A stretch of 64,000 nt of DNA, from positions 1 through 64,000 of the IMG/VR virus record IMGVR_UViG_3300032156_000001. The stretch is one strand, 5' to 3'. The notes under the pieces were generated by a model. That model did not search any database, was not told the DNA's origin, and saw only the letters and a program-made list of their open reading frames with translations. This document shows, piece after piece, positions 16,824 through 26,088 of this stretch. A program made the translations under genes and the position numbers. How positions within the stretch are numbered: position 1 is the stretch's first letter; every line of letters starts with the position of its first letter. Source of the stretch: a virus.

Positions 16824-18296
16824 ATGGCGAGAGAAAGCCTGCTGCGCGACCTGACCGAGGTCGAGCTCGACTACATGGTCGCGCACATCCTCCGCTGCGC
16901 CGACGTCGCCAGGGAGGCCGCCAAGCGGCTGAGCCCGGACCTATTCGACGACGCGGCGCAACTGAGGCAGAAGCTGCTGTACTCCATCTTCCAGGAGTTC
17001 TGGGCACGGAACGGCAGCCTGCCGGACGGCGATTACATGCTGGTTCAGGTCAGCAAGAGGTCGGCGGACTCGTTGGTGACGGACGCGTTCACCCTGCGGC
17101 CGATCTACGACCTGATAACGAAGATCTACACTTGGAAGGACGGGGCCCTCCGCCCGGCGGAGGCGATCGACCTCATCAACCACTTCATCATGTACAGGAC
17201 CGTCGGCAAGAGGCTGACCCAGGCGGTCTCGCAGAGATTCCTCACCGACGAGCAGTGGGCGGAGCTGACTGCCGCGCGCGCCTCGCTGATTCCGCATGAG
17301 GCGCAGCTGGTGGACCCGTTCAAGACGCCGTGCGTCGGCAACGAGCCGCGCCGGCGCACCGGCATAACGTGGCTGGACGCGATGATGGGCGGCGGCTTCC
17401 TGCTCGGCGAGGCCTGCGGCTTCCTGGCGCCGACGGGCGGCGGCAAGACCACGATAGGTCACCAGATCACCGTCGAGGGCGCTAAGCACGGCAACAATGT
17501 CCTGTTCGTGACGTACGAGGCGTCGTGCACCGGCGTCTACAGCGGGACCTTCTTCGCGCCCGTGTACGCCTGCGCGACCCGCATCAGCCGCAACGTGTTC
17601 GTGGGCATACCCGCCGGCGGCGACTACGCCAAGGCCCTGTCGGCCGACCAGCTGGAGCGGTTCGAGGCGGCGCGGAAGCTCCTCCAGGAGCACGTCAAGT
17701 ACGCCGACCTGTCGACCGGTGCCGGCGCGTCCGGCGACTGCGTCGCCGAGCTGGAGCAGCTGATCCAGCAGTGCGAGACGGGCGGCATGCGCGCCGACAT
17801 CGTCATCGTCGACTGGTTCTGGAAGATGATCGAGCGCGGCTACGCGGCGCTGAAGCTGGAGTACGGCAAGCGGCTGGAGCCGCGCCAGTACGCCGGCGGG
17901 GTCCTGAACGACCTGAAGCGGCTGGCCCAGCGCCGGCGCTGCTTCCTGTGGATCAATCACCAGCTCGCGGCCGCCGTGGCCGAGGCCAACAAGTCCAAGC
18001 TGGCCGTGGAAAGCGCGATGGAGATCAAGAGCTTCCCGCAGACGCTGGACATGTGCTTCACGCTCACGAAGCCCAACGAGGGCTATGCCACGATATCGGC
18101 CGGCAAGGTGCGTTCCAACCGCATGTCCACCAGGGTGGTGAAGCTGGAGGGCGAATACTCCACGTTCATTTCGGCCGACACCTTCGTGCGCGGGAAGGAC
18201 GGGAAGTACGCCGACTCGCTGGACCAGGGGAAGGTCCCCGGCGCGACCAGCAAGGCCAGGGAGGCGCATGGCGTGTTCTATGCGGATAGCCGATGA
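16824..18296 (+). CDS. DnaB-like replicative helicase
   Basis: 490 residues with a RecA-type ATPase core. Walker A APTGGGKTT near 202-210, a Glu after strand 2 (VTYEASC), Walker B VIVDWFW near 328, and INHQ near 378 like the H4 sensor. The N-terminal ~170 residues are helical, as in the DnaB N-terminal domain. It unwinds DNA ahead of the fork and works with the primase encoded immediately downstream (ATGA overlap). Confidence 0.85.
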   Translation: MARESLLRDLTEVELDYMVAHILRCADVAREAAKRLSPDLFDDAAQLRQKLLYSIFQEFWARNGSLPDGDYMLVQVSKRSADSLVTDAFTLRPIYDLITKIYTWKDGALRPAEAIDLINHFIMYRTVGKRLTQAVSQRFLTDEQWAELTAARASLIPHEAQLVDPFKTPCVGNEPRRRTGITWLDAMMGGGFLLGEACGFLAPTGGGKTTIGHQITVEGAKHGNNVLFVTYEASCTGVYSGTFFAPVYACATRISRNVFVGIPAGGDYAKALSADQLERFEAARKLLQEHVKYADLSTGAGASGDCVAELEQLIQQCETGGMRADIVIVDWFWKMIERGYAALKLEYGKRLEPRQYAGGVLNDLKRLAQRRRCFLWINHQLAAAVAEANKSKLAVESAMEIKSFPQTLDMCFTLTKPNEGYATISAGKVRSNRMSTRVVKLEGEYSTFISADTFVRGKDGKYADSLDQGKVPGATSKAREAHGVFYADSR

Positions 18297-19357
18297 CGGC
18301 CGTGCAAGAGACGGTCCTCAATCCCACCCTGTACGCCGTGCTGAAGGCGACGTTCGGGGAAGTGAGAGTGACCAACCAGGGGCAGCGGGCCGTGATACGG
18401 ACCCGGCCCGGCTTCACCGATCCGTCGAAGATGGAGCGGGTGGTCATAGATTCCGGCGAGGAATACCACGTCAACTGCCCGTTTTGCGGCGACCAGCGCG
18501 GCCGGCTGTACATCAACTACAGGTGGATGTCGGTGGAGGACACTGCCAATGTCCGCTACCTGGCGCGCGGCGAGAACGGCAGCATGGCCAATCGGTACTT
18601 GGCGCATTGCTTCAACGAGGAGTGCGACCTGTCCCAGCTGGCCGACCTTCTGAAGCCGTACGTGGCCAGGAGGATGAAGATCGTGATGCCGACGGAAGAG
18701 AAGGTCACCGACAAGCTGTTCGTCGAGACGGGGCTGCCCGAGCAGAGCGTCCCCCTGACCAGCCTGCCGCCCGACCATCCCGCCATTCAGTACGTGAAGG
18801 GCCGCAACTTCGACCCGGCCGAGCTGCACGCGAAGTGGCACATCCACTTCTGTTCCTGGGATGTGAACGAGCTGGTGTCGAACCGGCTGATCTTCCCGGT
18901 CTACTGGACCGGCAAGCAGGTGGGTTGGCAGGCGAGGAGCATACACCCCAACCCCAGCGTGAAGTATTACACGATGCCCGGGCTCAACAAGAACTTTCTC
19001 CTGTACAACGGGGAACGGGCAAGGAACTACCCGTGCGGGATCCTGGTCGAGGGCGTCTTCGACTGCTTCAGAGTCGGCGAGATGGCTATCGCGCCGCTGG
19101 GCACGTCGCTCAGCGCGACGCAGCGGGACCTGATAACCAAGTTCTGGGGGGACAGGGCGTTCGGCATCATGCTCGACGCCGACGCGGAGAAAAAGGTGGA
19201 GAAGCTGAAGTGGATTTTCCAAACAGGAGCGTTCAAGCAGGGACTTTTCACCGTGAGGCTTCCGGGCGGCAAGGATCCGGCTGATCTAGCACGCGATGAA
19301 CTGTGGCAGATCATACTGGGCGAAGCGCGGCGGCAGGGAGTCAACCTCGGAGGTTAG
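18293..19357 (+). CDS. DnaG-type DNA primase
   Basis: 354 residues. N-terminal zinc-binding module CPFCGD (about 62-67) with HCFNEECD (about 104-111), then a TOPRIM domain: LVEGVFDCFRVGE (about 250) with the catalytic Glu, PLGTSLS, and MLDADAE with the DxD pair. It makes RNA primers. Shorter than DnaG (~580), lacking the C-terminal helicase-binding domain, as in many phage primases. Overlaps the helicase gene by four bases and is followed directly by the polymerase gene. Confidence 0.88.
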   Translation: MTAVQETVLNPTLYAVLKATFGEVRVTNQGQRAVIRTRPGFTDPSKMERVVIDSGEEYHVNCPFCGDQRGRLYINYRWMSVEDTANVRYLARGENGSMANRYLAHCFNEECDLSQLADLLKPYVARRMKIVMPTEEKVTDKLFVETGLPEQSVPLTSLPPDHPAIQYVKGRNFDPAELHAKWHIHFCSWDVNELVSNRLIFPVYWTGKQVGWQARSIHPNPSVKYYTMPGLNKNFLLYNGERARNYPCGILVEGVFDCFRVGEMAIAPLGTSLSATQRDLITKFWGDRAFGIMLDADAEKKVEKLKWIFQTGAFKQGLFTVRLPGGKDPADLARDELWQIILGEARRQGVNLGG

Positions 19358-22300
19358 ATGGCTGAACAGCCGGTCAATACCCCGGCAGTTACCGACAGCG
19401 AGATCTTTCAGTACATGGACCGCGTCGTGGCGCCGTTGGCGCCGCTCACAGAGATGTACGGGCGGGGGATGAAGCTCTACAACCTGCCCGCGCCGGAGGA
19501 CGTGGCGAAGCTGGCGCTCTTCGCGCCGACGCTGCTGCCCGTGTACGAGAAGGGCAGCCCCGACGGCAGGCAGGTGTGGTTCGTGCCTTCCACGGTCTTC
19601 GACAGCAACGAGCGCGGCCCGCGCAGGAAGCACAGGGTCATGATCATCGGCAAGGTCCTCGGGAAGGACGAGGAAGCCAGGTGCGCCAACTTCATAGGCC
19701 CGTCGGGCGACCTCATCAAGAGCGTCGCCAGCGAGATAAAGCTGAACATGTCCGACTTCTACGTCGGAAACGTGGTCAGGTTCCTGCCGCCCGACGGCGG
19801 CAAGACTCTGCACCGCCTCCACATCGCGGACTGCATGCCGCTACTGCTCCGCGACATCCTGATGGTCGAGCCGGAATGGCTGCTCCTCATGGGCGCCGAC
19901 GCGGTTCGCGCCGTCTTCGGCAAGGCGTCGCTGGAGGCCGTGCGCTCCAGCGTGTTCTACTTCGAGAACGGCGTACACCAGCTCGGGTCCGGCAAGCTGC
20001 CGCCCCGGCTGGACGACGAGGCGGCGCTCGTGAAGCCGGCGAAGGGATTCAAGGTCTTCGCGACGACGCACCCCGTGCGGGTACTGCGCGAGTCCGGCTT
20101 CCTGGAGGGCTTCCGCGCCGACATGATAAAGTTCCAGAGGCTGCTGTGCGGAGGGGCCTCGCCGGTGGTCGCCAAGCCGGTCGATTACCAGTTCACGGCG
20201 AACCTGGACGGCGTCAAGCGATACGTTGATATGTACCGCCCCGTCGCCGGCCCTTTTGAGGTGGCTGTCGACTGCGAGTGGGGCGGGGATCCGCAGGGCG
20301 ACGGCGAGCTTCGGACGGTCCAGCTGTGCATGAGGGAACGCACGGCGGTCGTGCTCAGCTTGTGCGAGCCCGGCGGCATCCGCCTTCACAAGGAGAAGGA
20401 GCGCGGGGAGATCTTCGAGTATCTCCGCGTCCTGCTGACCGATCCCCTGTGCAGGATCATAGGCCACAACTTCCGCGCCGACGCCAAGTGGTTGGCGTCG
20501 CGGGGCCTGGACGTCGTCGAGCACCTGTCGTTCGACACGATGCTTGCCGACCACGTCCTCAACGAGAACTCCGAGCACGGCCTGGAGGCCTGCGCGGTCC
20601 GCTACACCGACATGGGCAGGTACGACTACAACCTGGCCCAGTGGATCAAGGCCAACGGCAACAAGAAGGAGCGCGGGTATCTCGACGTGCCCGACGACAT
20701 CCTGCTGCCGTACGCCGCCAAGGACGCCGACTGCACGCTCAGGGTCAAGAGCGCCCTGGCGCTGCAGCTGGACGACCCCAACAACGCGCCGCTGAAGCGG
20801 CTCTTCCACGAGATCGTGATGCCGTGCAACCTCCCGATCCACGAGATCGAGATGTCGGGCATCCTTGCCGACCGCAACCGCATGGTCGGGATGACGGACG
20901 CCTACGCGGCCAAGCGCGAGGAGATACAGAACGACATCCGGCTCAAGCTGGGCATGCCCGAGTTCAACGCGCGCAGCACGCAGCAGCTGCAGAAGCTGCT
21001 GTTCGGGCCGCCCGTCAACGGCGGCCTCGGCCTGTCTCCGCTCAAGACGACCGGCAAGCCGGCCAAGATGTGGGACGAGATCCCCGTCAACGAGCGCAGC
21101 CGCCACAGCGCGTCGGTGGACATGGAGAGCGTCGAGGCGCTCGCCTCGGCCCATCCCATCGCCGACAGGATCCGCGACTTCAAGATCGTGGACCAGGTCA
21201 TAAAGAACTTCCTGTGCCCGAAGACGGAAGCGGGCGACCAGGAGGACGACTACGAGAAGGGCCTGATCTCCTGCATAGCCCCGGACGGCAGGATCAGGAC
21301 CACGATCTCGCAGATGAGCGAGACCGGCCGCCACAAGAGCAGCCGGCCCAACTGCTTCGTTGCCGGCACCGAGTACCTGATCAAGCGCGGGTGGATGCTG
21401 CTGGACGAGACGAACGACAGCGACGAATTCGCCCAGATGGACACCGAAGACCGCCTGATCACCTTCGAGAAGCCGCTGGCGAAGACGTGGTTTCGCTACA
21501 AGGGCGACATCGTCACGCTGCGCAGCCGCTACGTGGACCTGGCCATGACGACCGACCACGTGTGCCTGTACTGGGACGGCCGCGGATTCCCGGGAGCCTA
21601 CTGCAGGAGGATGGCGATAGAATCGCCGCACTCCTTGAAGGCGGTACATGCCGGGCGGAGGCCGGAAGGGGAGTACCTGAACGACCTCCAGTCCGTGCTG
21701 GTTGCCATGATGGTCCTGCACGGCGGCATAATGGAAAGCGGCAGGATGCCCATCGCGGACCTGACGCCGGCGCGGGCCGCGTGGGTCCTCGAGGGACTGA
21801 AGCACTACGGCTTCGAGCACGACGGCTATTACAGCGAGGGCCGCAGGCACGCGGTGTGGATCACCGTCCCCAAGCCGCTGAGGCAGATGACGTCGCTGGG
21901 CCCGTGGATCTTCTTCCTAGCCGGCGAGTCGTGCGGCAACCTCGCGAAGGCGTTCGAGCGCTGGCAGGCGCAGACGGGCAAATTGACGTTCCCAAGCCCC
22001 TCCCAGCTTGACTGGTTCCAGGCGCTGATGGCCATGTCGGGATACCGGACAGCCCCGTGCGGCGAGCTTCAGCTGCCGTCGACGGCGCGCGCGGGGGGCG
22101 GCTACGTCAGCTCGCTGAGGCACGCGAAGCACAAGATCGAGAAGTACGACGGCTGGGTCGGCTGCGTCCGCATGCCGAAGGGCACGGTCGTCGTGAGGCA
22201 CAAGGGCAAGGTGTGCATCACGGGCCAGTGCCAGAACCTGCCGAAGAGGCGCGACGAGGACCAGGTCAGGATCATGGGCGCGGGCACGCCGAAGCTGCGG

Positions 22301-23245
22301 TCGTGCTTCACTATCCCGGATGGTAACGTCCTCATAGAGGCCGACTACAAGTCGGCGGAGATATTCACGCTGGGCCGGCTGTCGCGCTGCCAGAAGCTGG
22401 TCAGCGACGCCCGCACGGACATCCATGCCCGCGGCGCGGTCACGCGCTTCGGCGCGCCGAAATGGGACGGCTTCGACGCGAACAAATTGCCCCCGAAGGA
22501 ATGGAAGGAAGACACGCACAACAAGACGCTGCGAATCTGCAGCAAGACAGTGGTGTTTGGGATTCCGTACCAAAGAGGTGCCGCGGCGATAGCCCGCGAG
22601 ATAGTGAAAGCCACGAAAGGCCAGGTGGCCTGCACGAAAGAGAAAGCCCAGGGCTTCATAGACGGGTTCTACGATGATTACCAGGAGACCAGGGAGTACG
22701 TCGAGCTGTGCTACCGGTCGGTCCTGGTGCCCGGGTACATCACGAACGCGCAGGGGCGGCGGAGGAGGTTCTACGCCTCCGGCGCCACCGAGCGGTCCGT
22801 GCTGGCCGCGTTCCAGCGGGAGGCGACGAACTTTCCAATACAGTCCTCGGTGGCCGACACGCTCAACAACGCGCTTATCAACCTGTACCACTGGCGCCGG
22901 CTGAACCCCGGGGAGGCGACCTACAAGATCCTCCTGGCGGTCCACGACGCCATACTGATCGAGACGCCTGGCGAGTGCGCCCGCGTCGTGATAGAACGCG
23001 TGCTCCCTGAGTGCATGTCGCGGGGGGCTGTCATCCCGTCCTGGAAACCGGTGGTGCCGCACATGAAGCCGGACCCGGAGGGGAACGAGGTTGAGGACCT
23101 GCTCGGGCACATCAAGGAATGGGTGACCGAGCCGTTCACGCTCGACATAGACGTTGAGCTGGGCACTCGTTGGGGCGAGCCCGCCACGCCGGAGGACCTG
23201 AAGGCCCGCGGCGTGCCGGACGACATCATAGAGAAGTACGTCTAG
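19358..23245 (+). CDS. polA: Family A DNA polymerase with N-terminal UDG-like domain and an intein
   Basis: 1295 residues; 1003 after removal of the intein at 666-957. Residues ~90-270 resemble a family 4/5 uracil-DNA glycosylase (IIGKVLG..., FIGPSGDLI, ATTHPVRVLR), as in the SPO1-type polymerase. A 3'-5' exonuclease follows: Asp305/Glu307 in DCEWGGD, GHNFRADAKW, and YAAKDAD. The polymerase domain has RHKSSRPN/CQNLPKR (split by the intein), motif A with Asp996 (EADYKSAE), motif B (RICSKTVVFGIPYQRG) and motif C His1196-Asp1197 (AVHDAIL). Start ATG shortly after GGAGG. Confidence 0.93.
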   Translation: MAEQPVNTPAVTDSEIFQYMDRVVAPLAPLTEMYGRGMKLYNLPAPEDVAKLALFAPTLLPVYEKGSPDGRQVWFVPSTVFDSNERGPRRKHRVMIIGKVLGKDEEARCANFIGPSGDLIKSVASEIKLNMSDFYVGNVVRFLPPDGGKTLHRLHIADCMPLLLRDILMVEPEWLLLMGADAVRAVFGKASLEAVRSSVFYFENGVHQLGSGKLPPRLDDEAALVKPAKGFKVFATTHPVRVLRESGFLEGFRADMIKFQRLLCGGASPVVAKPVDYQFTANLDGVKRYVDMYRPVAGPFEVAVDCEWGGDPQGDGELRTVQLCMRERTAVVLSLCEPGGIRLHKEKERGEIFEYLRVLLTDPLCRIIGHNFRADAKWLASRGLDVVEHLSFDTMLADHVLNENSEHGLEACAVRYTDMGRYDYNLAQWIKANGNKKERGYLDVPDDILLPYAAKDADCTLRVKSALALQLDDPNNAPLKRLFHEIVMPCNLPIHEIEMSGILADRNRMVGMTDAYAAKREEIQNDIRLKLGMPEFNARSTQQLQKLLFGPPVNGGLGLSPLKTTGKPAKMWDEIPVNERSRHSASVDMESVEALASAHPIADRIRDFKIVDQVIKNFLCPKTEAGDQEDDYEKGLISCIAPDGRIRTTISQMSETGRHKSSRPNCFVAGTEYLIKRGWMLLDETNDSDEFAQMDTEDRLITFEKPLAKTWFRYKGDIVTLRSRYVDLAMTTDHVCLYWDGRGFPGAYCRRMAIESPHSLKAVHAGRRPEGEYLNDLQSVLVAMMVLHGGIMESGRMPIADLTPARAAWVLEGLKHYGFEHDGYYSEGRRHAVWITVPKPLRQMTSLGPWIFFLAGESCGNLAKAFERWQAQTGKLTFPSPSQLDWFQALMAMSGYRTAPCGELQLPSTARAGGGYVSSLRHAKHKIEKYDGWVGCVRMPKGTVVVRHKGKVCITGQCQNLPKRRDEDQVRIMGAGTPKLRSCFTIPDGNVLIEADYKSAEIFTLGRLSRCQKLVSDARTDIHARGAVTRFGAPKWDGFDANKLPPKEWKEDTHNKTLRICSKTVVFGIPYQRGAAAIAREIVKATKGQVACTKEKAQGFIDGFYDDYQETREYVELCYRSVLVPGYITNAQGRRRRFYASGATERSVLAAFQREATNFPIQSSVADTLNNALINLYHWRRLNPGEATYKILLAVHDAILIETPGECARVVIERVLPECMSRGAVIPSWKPVVPHMKPDPEGNEVEDLLGHIKEWVTEPFTLDIDVELGTRWGEPATPEDLKARGVPDDIIEKYV
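21353..22228 (+). other. Intein in the polymerase active-site region
   Basis: 292 residues inserted exactly inside the conserved Pol A sequence SSxPN|xQNLP. Starts with Cys666 (CFVAGTEYL, block A), has TTDHVCL (block B, with the T-x-x-H residues), and ends KGKVCITGQ before Cys958 (blocks F and G). The last residue is Gln instead of the usual Asn. The middle ~150 residues could hold a degenerate homing endonuclease, but no intact LAGLIDADG motif is visible. Removal would restore an uninterrupted polymerase. Confidence 0.88.
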
Positions 23246-23254
23246 GAGGGCACG

Positions 23255-24724
23255 ATGGGTTACAGGGAAAGGCTGGCGGTAGGGCAGGCGCAGGATCGGG
23301 CGGCGAAGCAGTTCAGCCTGAACTACATCACGAAGCCTGGCGCGATCCACCAGGTGTACTTCGGCGGCATGAAGGGGCCGACCATCTTCCGCATCTTCCC
23401 CGAGATGAGGAACGGCGTCGAGCTCCCCTTCCGCAACAGCGACGGGCTCAACGACTTCTCCGAGTGGATAGTCGCTGAGCGCATGGTCCGCGGGGCCGGC
23501 GCGCTGGGCAGGAAGTTCAACGCGCTGACGCGGGTCAAGGGGGTCCTGGATACGTCGTTCGGCCCCCTCGAGACGTTCCTGTCGGACCTCCGCAGGGTGC
23601 TGCGGACGCCGGGCGCCAACCCGGACATCCCGCAGGAGTGGTACAACTGGGTACGCCAGCAGAACCAGGGGCAGCAGCGGCAGGGCTTCGGCGATATCGT
23701 CCCCGCCGTGTCGATGTGCGGGTTCGTCCAGGCCGCGATCTTCGCGGTCAACAACAGGTACTTCATGGACGAGCACAGGCAGTGGAAGCCGACGATGCAG
23801 GGCGTCGTCGCGCTGATGCCGACCGCGCGCGAGTCGCTGGAGGAGATCGGCAACACCGAGAACAGGGAGTACAAGGGCGGCGATCCGAAGGACTATACCA
23901 ACCGGTACGTCCTCGGGCCGTACATCTCGCTGACGGTCGGCGGCCTGATCCAGCTGAACCTGGTGCCGCCGTCCGGCAAGAGCATCACGCACTACGAGGT
24001 CCAGCTGACCACCAATGCGTTCCCGGTCGGCGCCCAGGCCGCCGCCGTCTACTGGCAGCCGTGGGACGACCTGTTCTGGTTCATGACCGAGGAGGAGCAG
24101 CTGAAGCTCCTGGCGGACAATTACCCGCCGGAGGCGGTGGACTACGTGTTCGGCAGCGTCAAGCGCTACGCCGACAAGCTGCCGCAGGGCGTGCACGGCA
24201 AGTGGAGCGAGCTGACCCGCAAGCGGGTGTCCGCGTCGATGGGCGCGGGCGCGCAGCTGCCGATACCGGCGGGATTCCAGCCGCAGCAGCAGCCGACGCC
24301 GATCCCGAGCGCGGCACTGCCGCAGATGCCGGCCCAGAGGCCGGTCCAGGCAGCGGCGCCGCAGGCGCCGGCGACCTCCCCGCCGGGCATAGTCCCCGGA
24401 GTCGCCCTCCAGCCGTCGGGCACGACGGAAGAGGACGGCGGCGACGAGCCGGTCGCTATGGACACGGTGGAGCTTCAGAAGCAGATCCACCTGAATGAGG
24501 CAAGGAAGACGTCGGCGGAGCAGCCGATACCTCCGGCCGGAGCCGCCATAGACCCGTTCAAGCCGATCGTGGGATCGGTCCTGCCGGGCGCGGCAACGCC
24601 GCCCGCGAGCGCCGACCCGTCGATGGCCGACGCCTCGCTGGAGCGCGCGCGCAGGCAGCTGGCGGACGCGCAGAACGCCATGAAGAAGCCGACGGGCCCG
24701 GTACAGCCGCCGCCGGCGCAATAG
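23255..24724 (+). CDS. Hypothetical protein between polymerase and RecA-like genes
   Basis: 489 residues, ATG after AGGAGGGC. Folded part to ~320, then a Pro/Ala/Gln-rich linker and tail. It has the aromatic-rich strands KGPTIFRIFPEM and AAAVYWQPWDDLFWF. Position next to a RecA-like gene and a flexible tail would fit a single-stranded DNA-binding or recombination-mediator protein, which the block otherwise lacks, but this is an inference from context only. Confidence 0.75.
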   Translation: MGYRERLAVGQAQDRAAKQFSLNYITKPGAIHQVYFGGMKGPTIFRIFPEMRNGVELPFRNSDGLNDFSEWIVAERMVRGAGALGRKFNALTRVKGVLDTSFGPLETFLSDLRRVLRTPGANPDIPQEWYNWVRQQNQGQQRQGFGDIVPAVSMCGFVQAAIFAVNNRYFMDEHRQWKPTMQGVVALMPTARESLEEIGNTENREYKGGDPKDYTNRYVLGPYISLTVGGLIQLNLVPPSGKSITHYEVQLTTNAFPVGAQAAAVYWQPWDDLFWFMTEEEQLKLLADNYPPEAVDYVFGSVKRYADKLPQGVHGKWSELTRKRVSASMGAGAQLPIPAGFQPQQQPTPIPSAALPQMPAQRPVQAAAPQAPATSPPGIVPGVALQPSGTTEEDGGDEPVAMDTVELQKQIHLNEARKTSAEQPIPPAGAAIDPFKPIVGSVLPGAATPPASADPSMADASLERARRQLADAQNAMKKPTGPVQPPPAQ

Positions 24725-24730
24725 TGAAGG

Positions 24731-24748
24731 TTTCCAAGGCCTTGGAGA
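24731..24748. repeat. Palindrome TTTCCAA-N4-TTGGAAA, copy B (one mismatch)
   Basis: TTTCCAAGGCCTTGGAGA. The single change near the end (GAGA for GAAA) creates GGAG, which sits seven bases before ATG 24755 and can serve as ribosome binding site for the RecA-like gene. The element therefore overlaps a translation signal here. Confidence 0.7.
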
Positions 24749-24754
24749 ATGGAC

Positions 24755-26035
24755 ATGGCCAAGAAAGAATCGCCGCTCCTGGGGCAGTTCTACGCCAAGA
24801 CCAAGGAGCTGCACCCGGACAGGATACATGACGGCGGGTCCGCCGACGAGAGCATCAACGCCGGCGTGCCCATCCCCTATCTCAGCCTCATGTACCTGCT
24901 GAACAGCACGGTCCTGTCACTGTCGAAAGCGATCGGCCTGGCAGGGCCGGCCATGTCTCAGAAGTCGTCGCTGGGCTACGAGTTCATCCGGCTGGTCCAG
25001 CGGTACAGCGGCGCCGGCGTCCTGATCGACAGCGAGGGCAACAAGTTCAACCCCTCGCTGATACGGTCCATCATGGGCGACGCCGCCTACGACGACAGGA
25101 ACAAGTTCAACATCCTGACCGCGCTCGACTCGGACGAGTCGCTGCGGCACATGACCGGTTTCATGAAGTGGGTGCGCGAGAGCGAGATCCAGCGCACGCC
25201 GCTGGCCCTCGTCCTGGACAGCCTTTACGGCACCGCGACGGAGGGCATGGTGGAGAAGCAGGACAGGGAGGGCGTGCTGCAGGCGGACTTCGCGCGGGTC
25301 GCGCAGTTCTGGACGCGCAACATGCAGGCGTTCATCCCGCAGCTCGTCGGTTGGCCAGTCCTGTTCGTGTTCACCAACCATCTGAAGGACATCCCGTCCG
25401 TCATGCCCGGCGGCCCGCCCGGCAAGACCACGCCCGGCGGGGTCGCCCAGCGGTTCTACGCGTCGAACTACCTCCACATGCGCCGCGTGGAGCGCAGGCA
25501 GGCGAAGACGGCCGAGGAGGACGGCGACGCCGTGCGCAAGATCCAGGAGATCCGCACCATCGAGCTGAAGCTCAACAAGACGAGCCTGGGCATAGACGCG
25601 CGGAAGGTCAACGTCGACTTCGTGTGGTGGTACAGGGACGACACGGACAGGAAGCAGGTCACCCAGTGGGACTGGGACTCCGCCACGGCGTACCTCCTCC
25701 TCGAGGAGCAGGGCAACGCCGACAACACCGGCAAGGCGCTGCGCGGCGTGGTGGACGTTCGCATGGACAAGAAGCGGTTCAGCAGCAGCGTGCTGAAGCT
25801 GAAGGACGTGCCTGCCCACGAACTGGGTGCGGCGGTCCATGCCGACCGGGCGCTGATAGACGCGCTGGTCTCGTTCATGCACATCCAGCGCAACCCCGTC
25901 TGGCCCGGCCTGCGGCTCACGGACGCGCCGCAGGCGAAGGCGGAGGAGAAGCAGCCGGAGGAAAAGCCGGCTGAGAAGCCGGCCAAGGCGGACAAGCCGC
26001 CGCCGAAGGCGCCCAACGGCCTCGACATGGGTTGA
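24755..26035 (+). CDS. RecA/UvsX-like recombinase with degenerate Walker A
   Basis: 426 residues from ATG 24755. A RecA core is indicated by Walker B LALVLDSLYG (about 150-160) and by TPGGVAQRFYASNYLHMRR (about 227), which matches the RecA L2/strand pattern GGxALKFYASxRLxIRR. The expected P-loop position reads GPAMSQKSS instead of GPxxxGKT, keeping Lys but losing the preceding Gly. The C-terminal ~50 residues are Lys/Glu/Pro-rich. It probably acts in strand exchange; the altered P-loop raises the question of ATP use. Confidence 0.75.
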   Translation: MAKKESPLLGQFYAKTKELHPDRIHDGGSADESINAGVPIPYLSLMYLLNSTVLSLSKAIGLAGPAMSQKSSLGYEFIRLVQRYSGAGVLIDSEGNKFNPSLIRSIMGDAAYDDRNKFNILTALDSDESLRHMTGFMKWVRESEIQRTPLALVLDSLYGTATEGMVEKQDREGVLQADFARVAQFWTRNMQAFIPQLVGWPVLFVFTNHLKDIPSVMPGGPPGKTTPGGVAQRFYASNYLHMRRVERRQAKTAEEDGDAVRKIQEIRTIELKLNKTSLGIDARKVNVDFVWWYRDDTDRKQVTQWDWDSATAYLLLEEQGNADNTGKALRGVVDVRMDKKRFSSSVLKLKDVPAHELGAAVHADRALIDALVSFMHIQRNPVWPGLRLTDAPQAKAEEKQPEEKPAEKPAKADKPPPKAPNGLDMG

Positions 26036-26060
26036 CGGAAGTTTTGCCCTCCGTTATCAT
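26032..26060 (+). promoter_or_regulatory. Sigma70-like promoter
   Basis: TTGACG (26032-26037), 17-base spacer, TATCAT (26055-26060), just at the end of the RecA-like gene. It explains why the next gene starts at GTG 26089 rather than at an upstream TTG in the same frame. Confidence 0.6.
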
Positions 26061-26088
26061 CCGTATTGTTGAGGCGGAGGGCAACTTT

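Noticed and set aside
21353-22228. Group I or group II intron in the polymerase gene
   Set aside because: The insertion is in frame with no stops and shows intein blocks A, B, F and G; no intron core elements are visible.
19841-24829. Very long open frames on the minus strand (up to 970 codons) opposite the polymerase and RecA-like genes
   Set aside because: They lie antisense to genes with clear catalytic motifs, have Arg/His/Leu/Val-rich low-information translations typical of GC-rich shadow frames, and lack ribosome binding sites.
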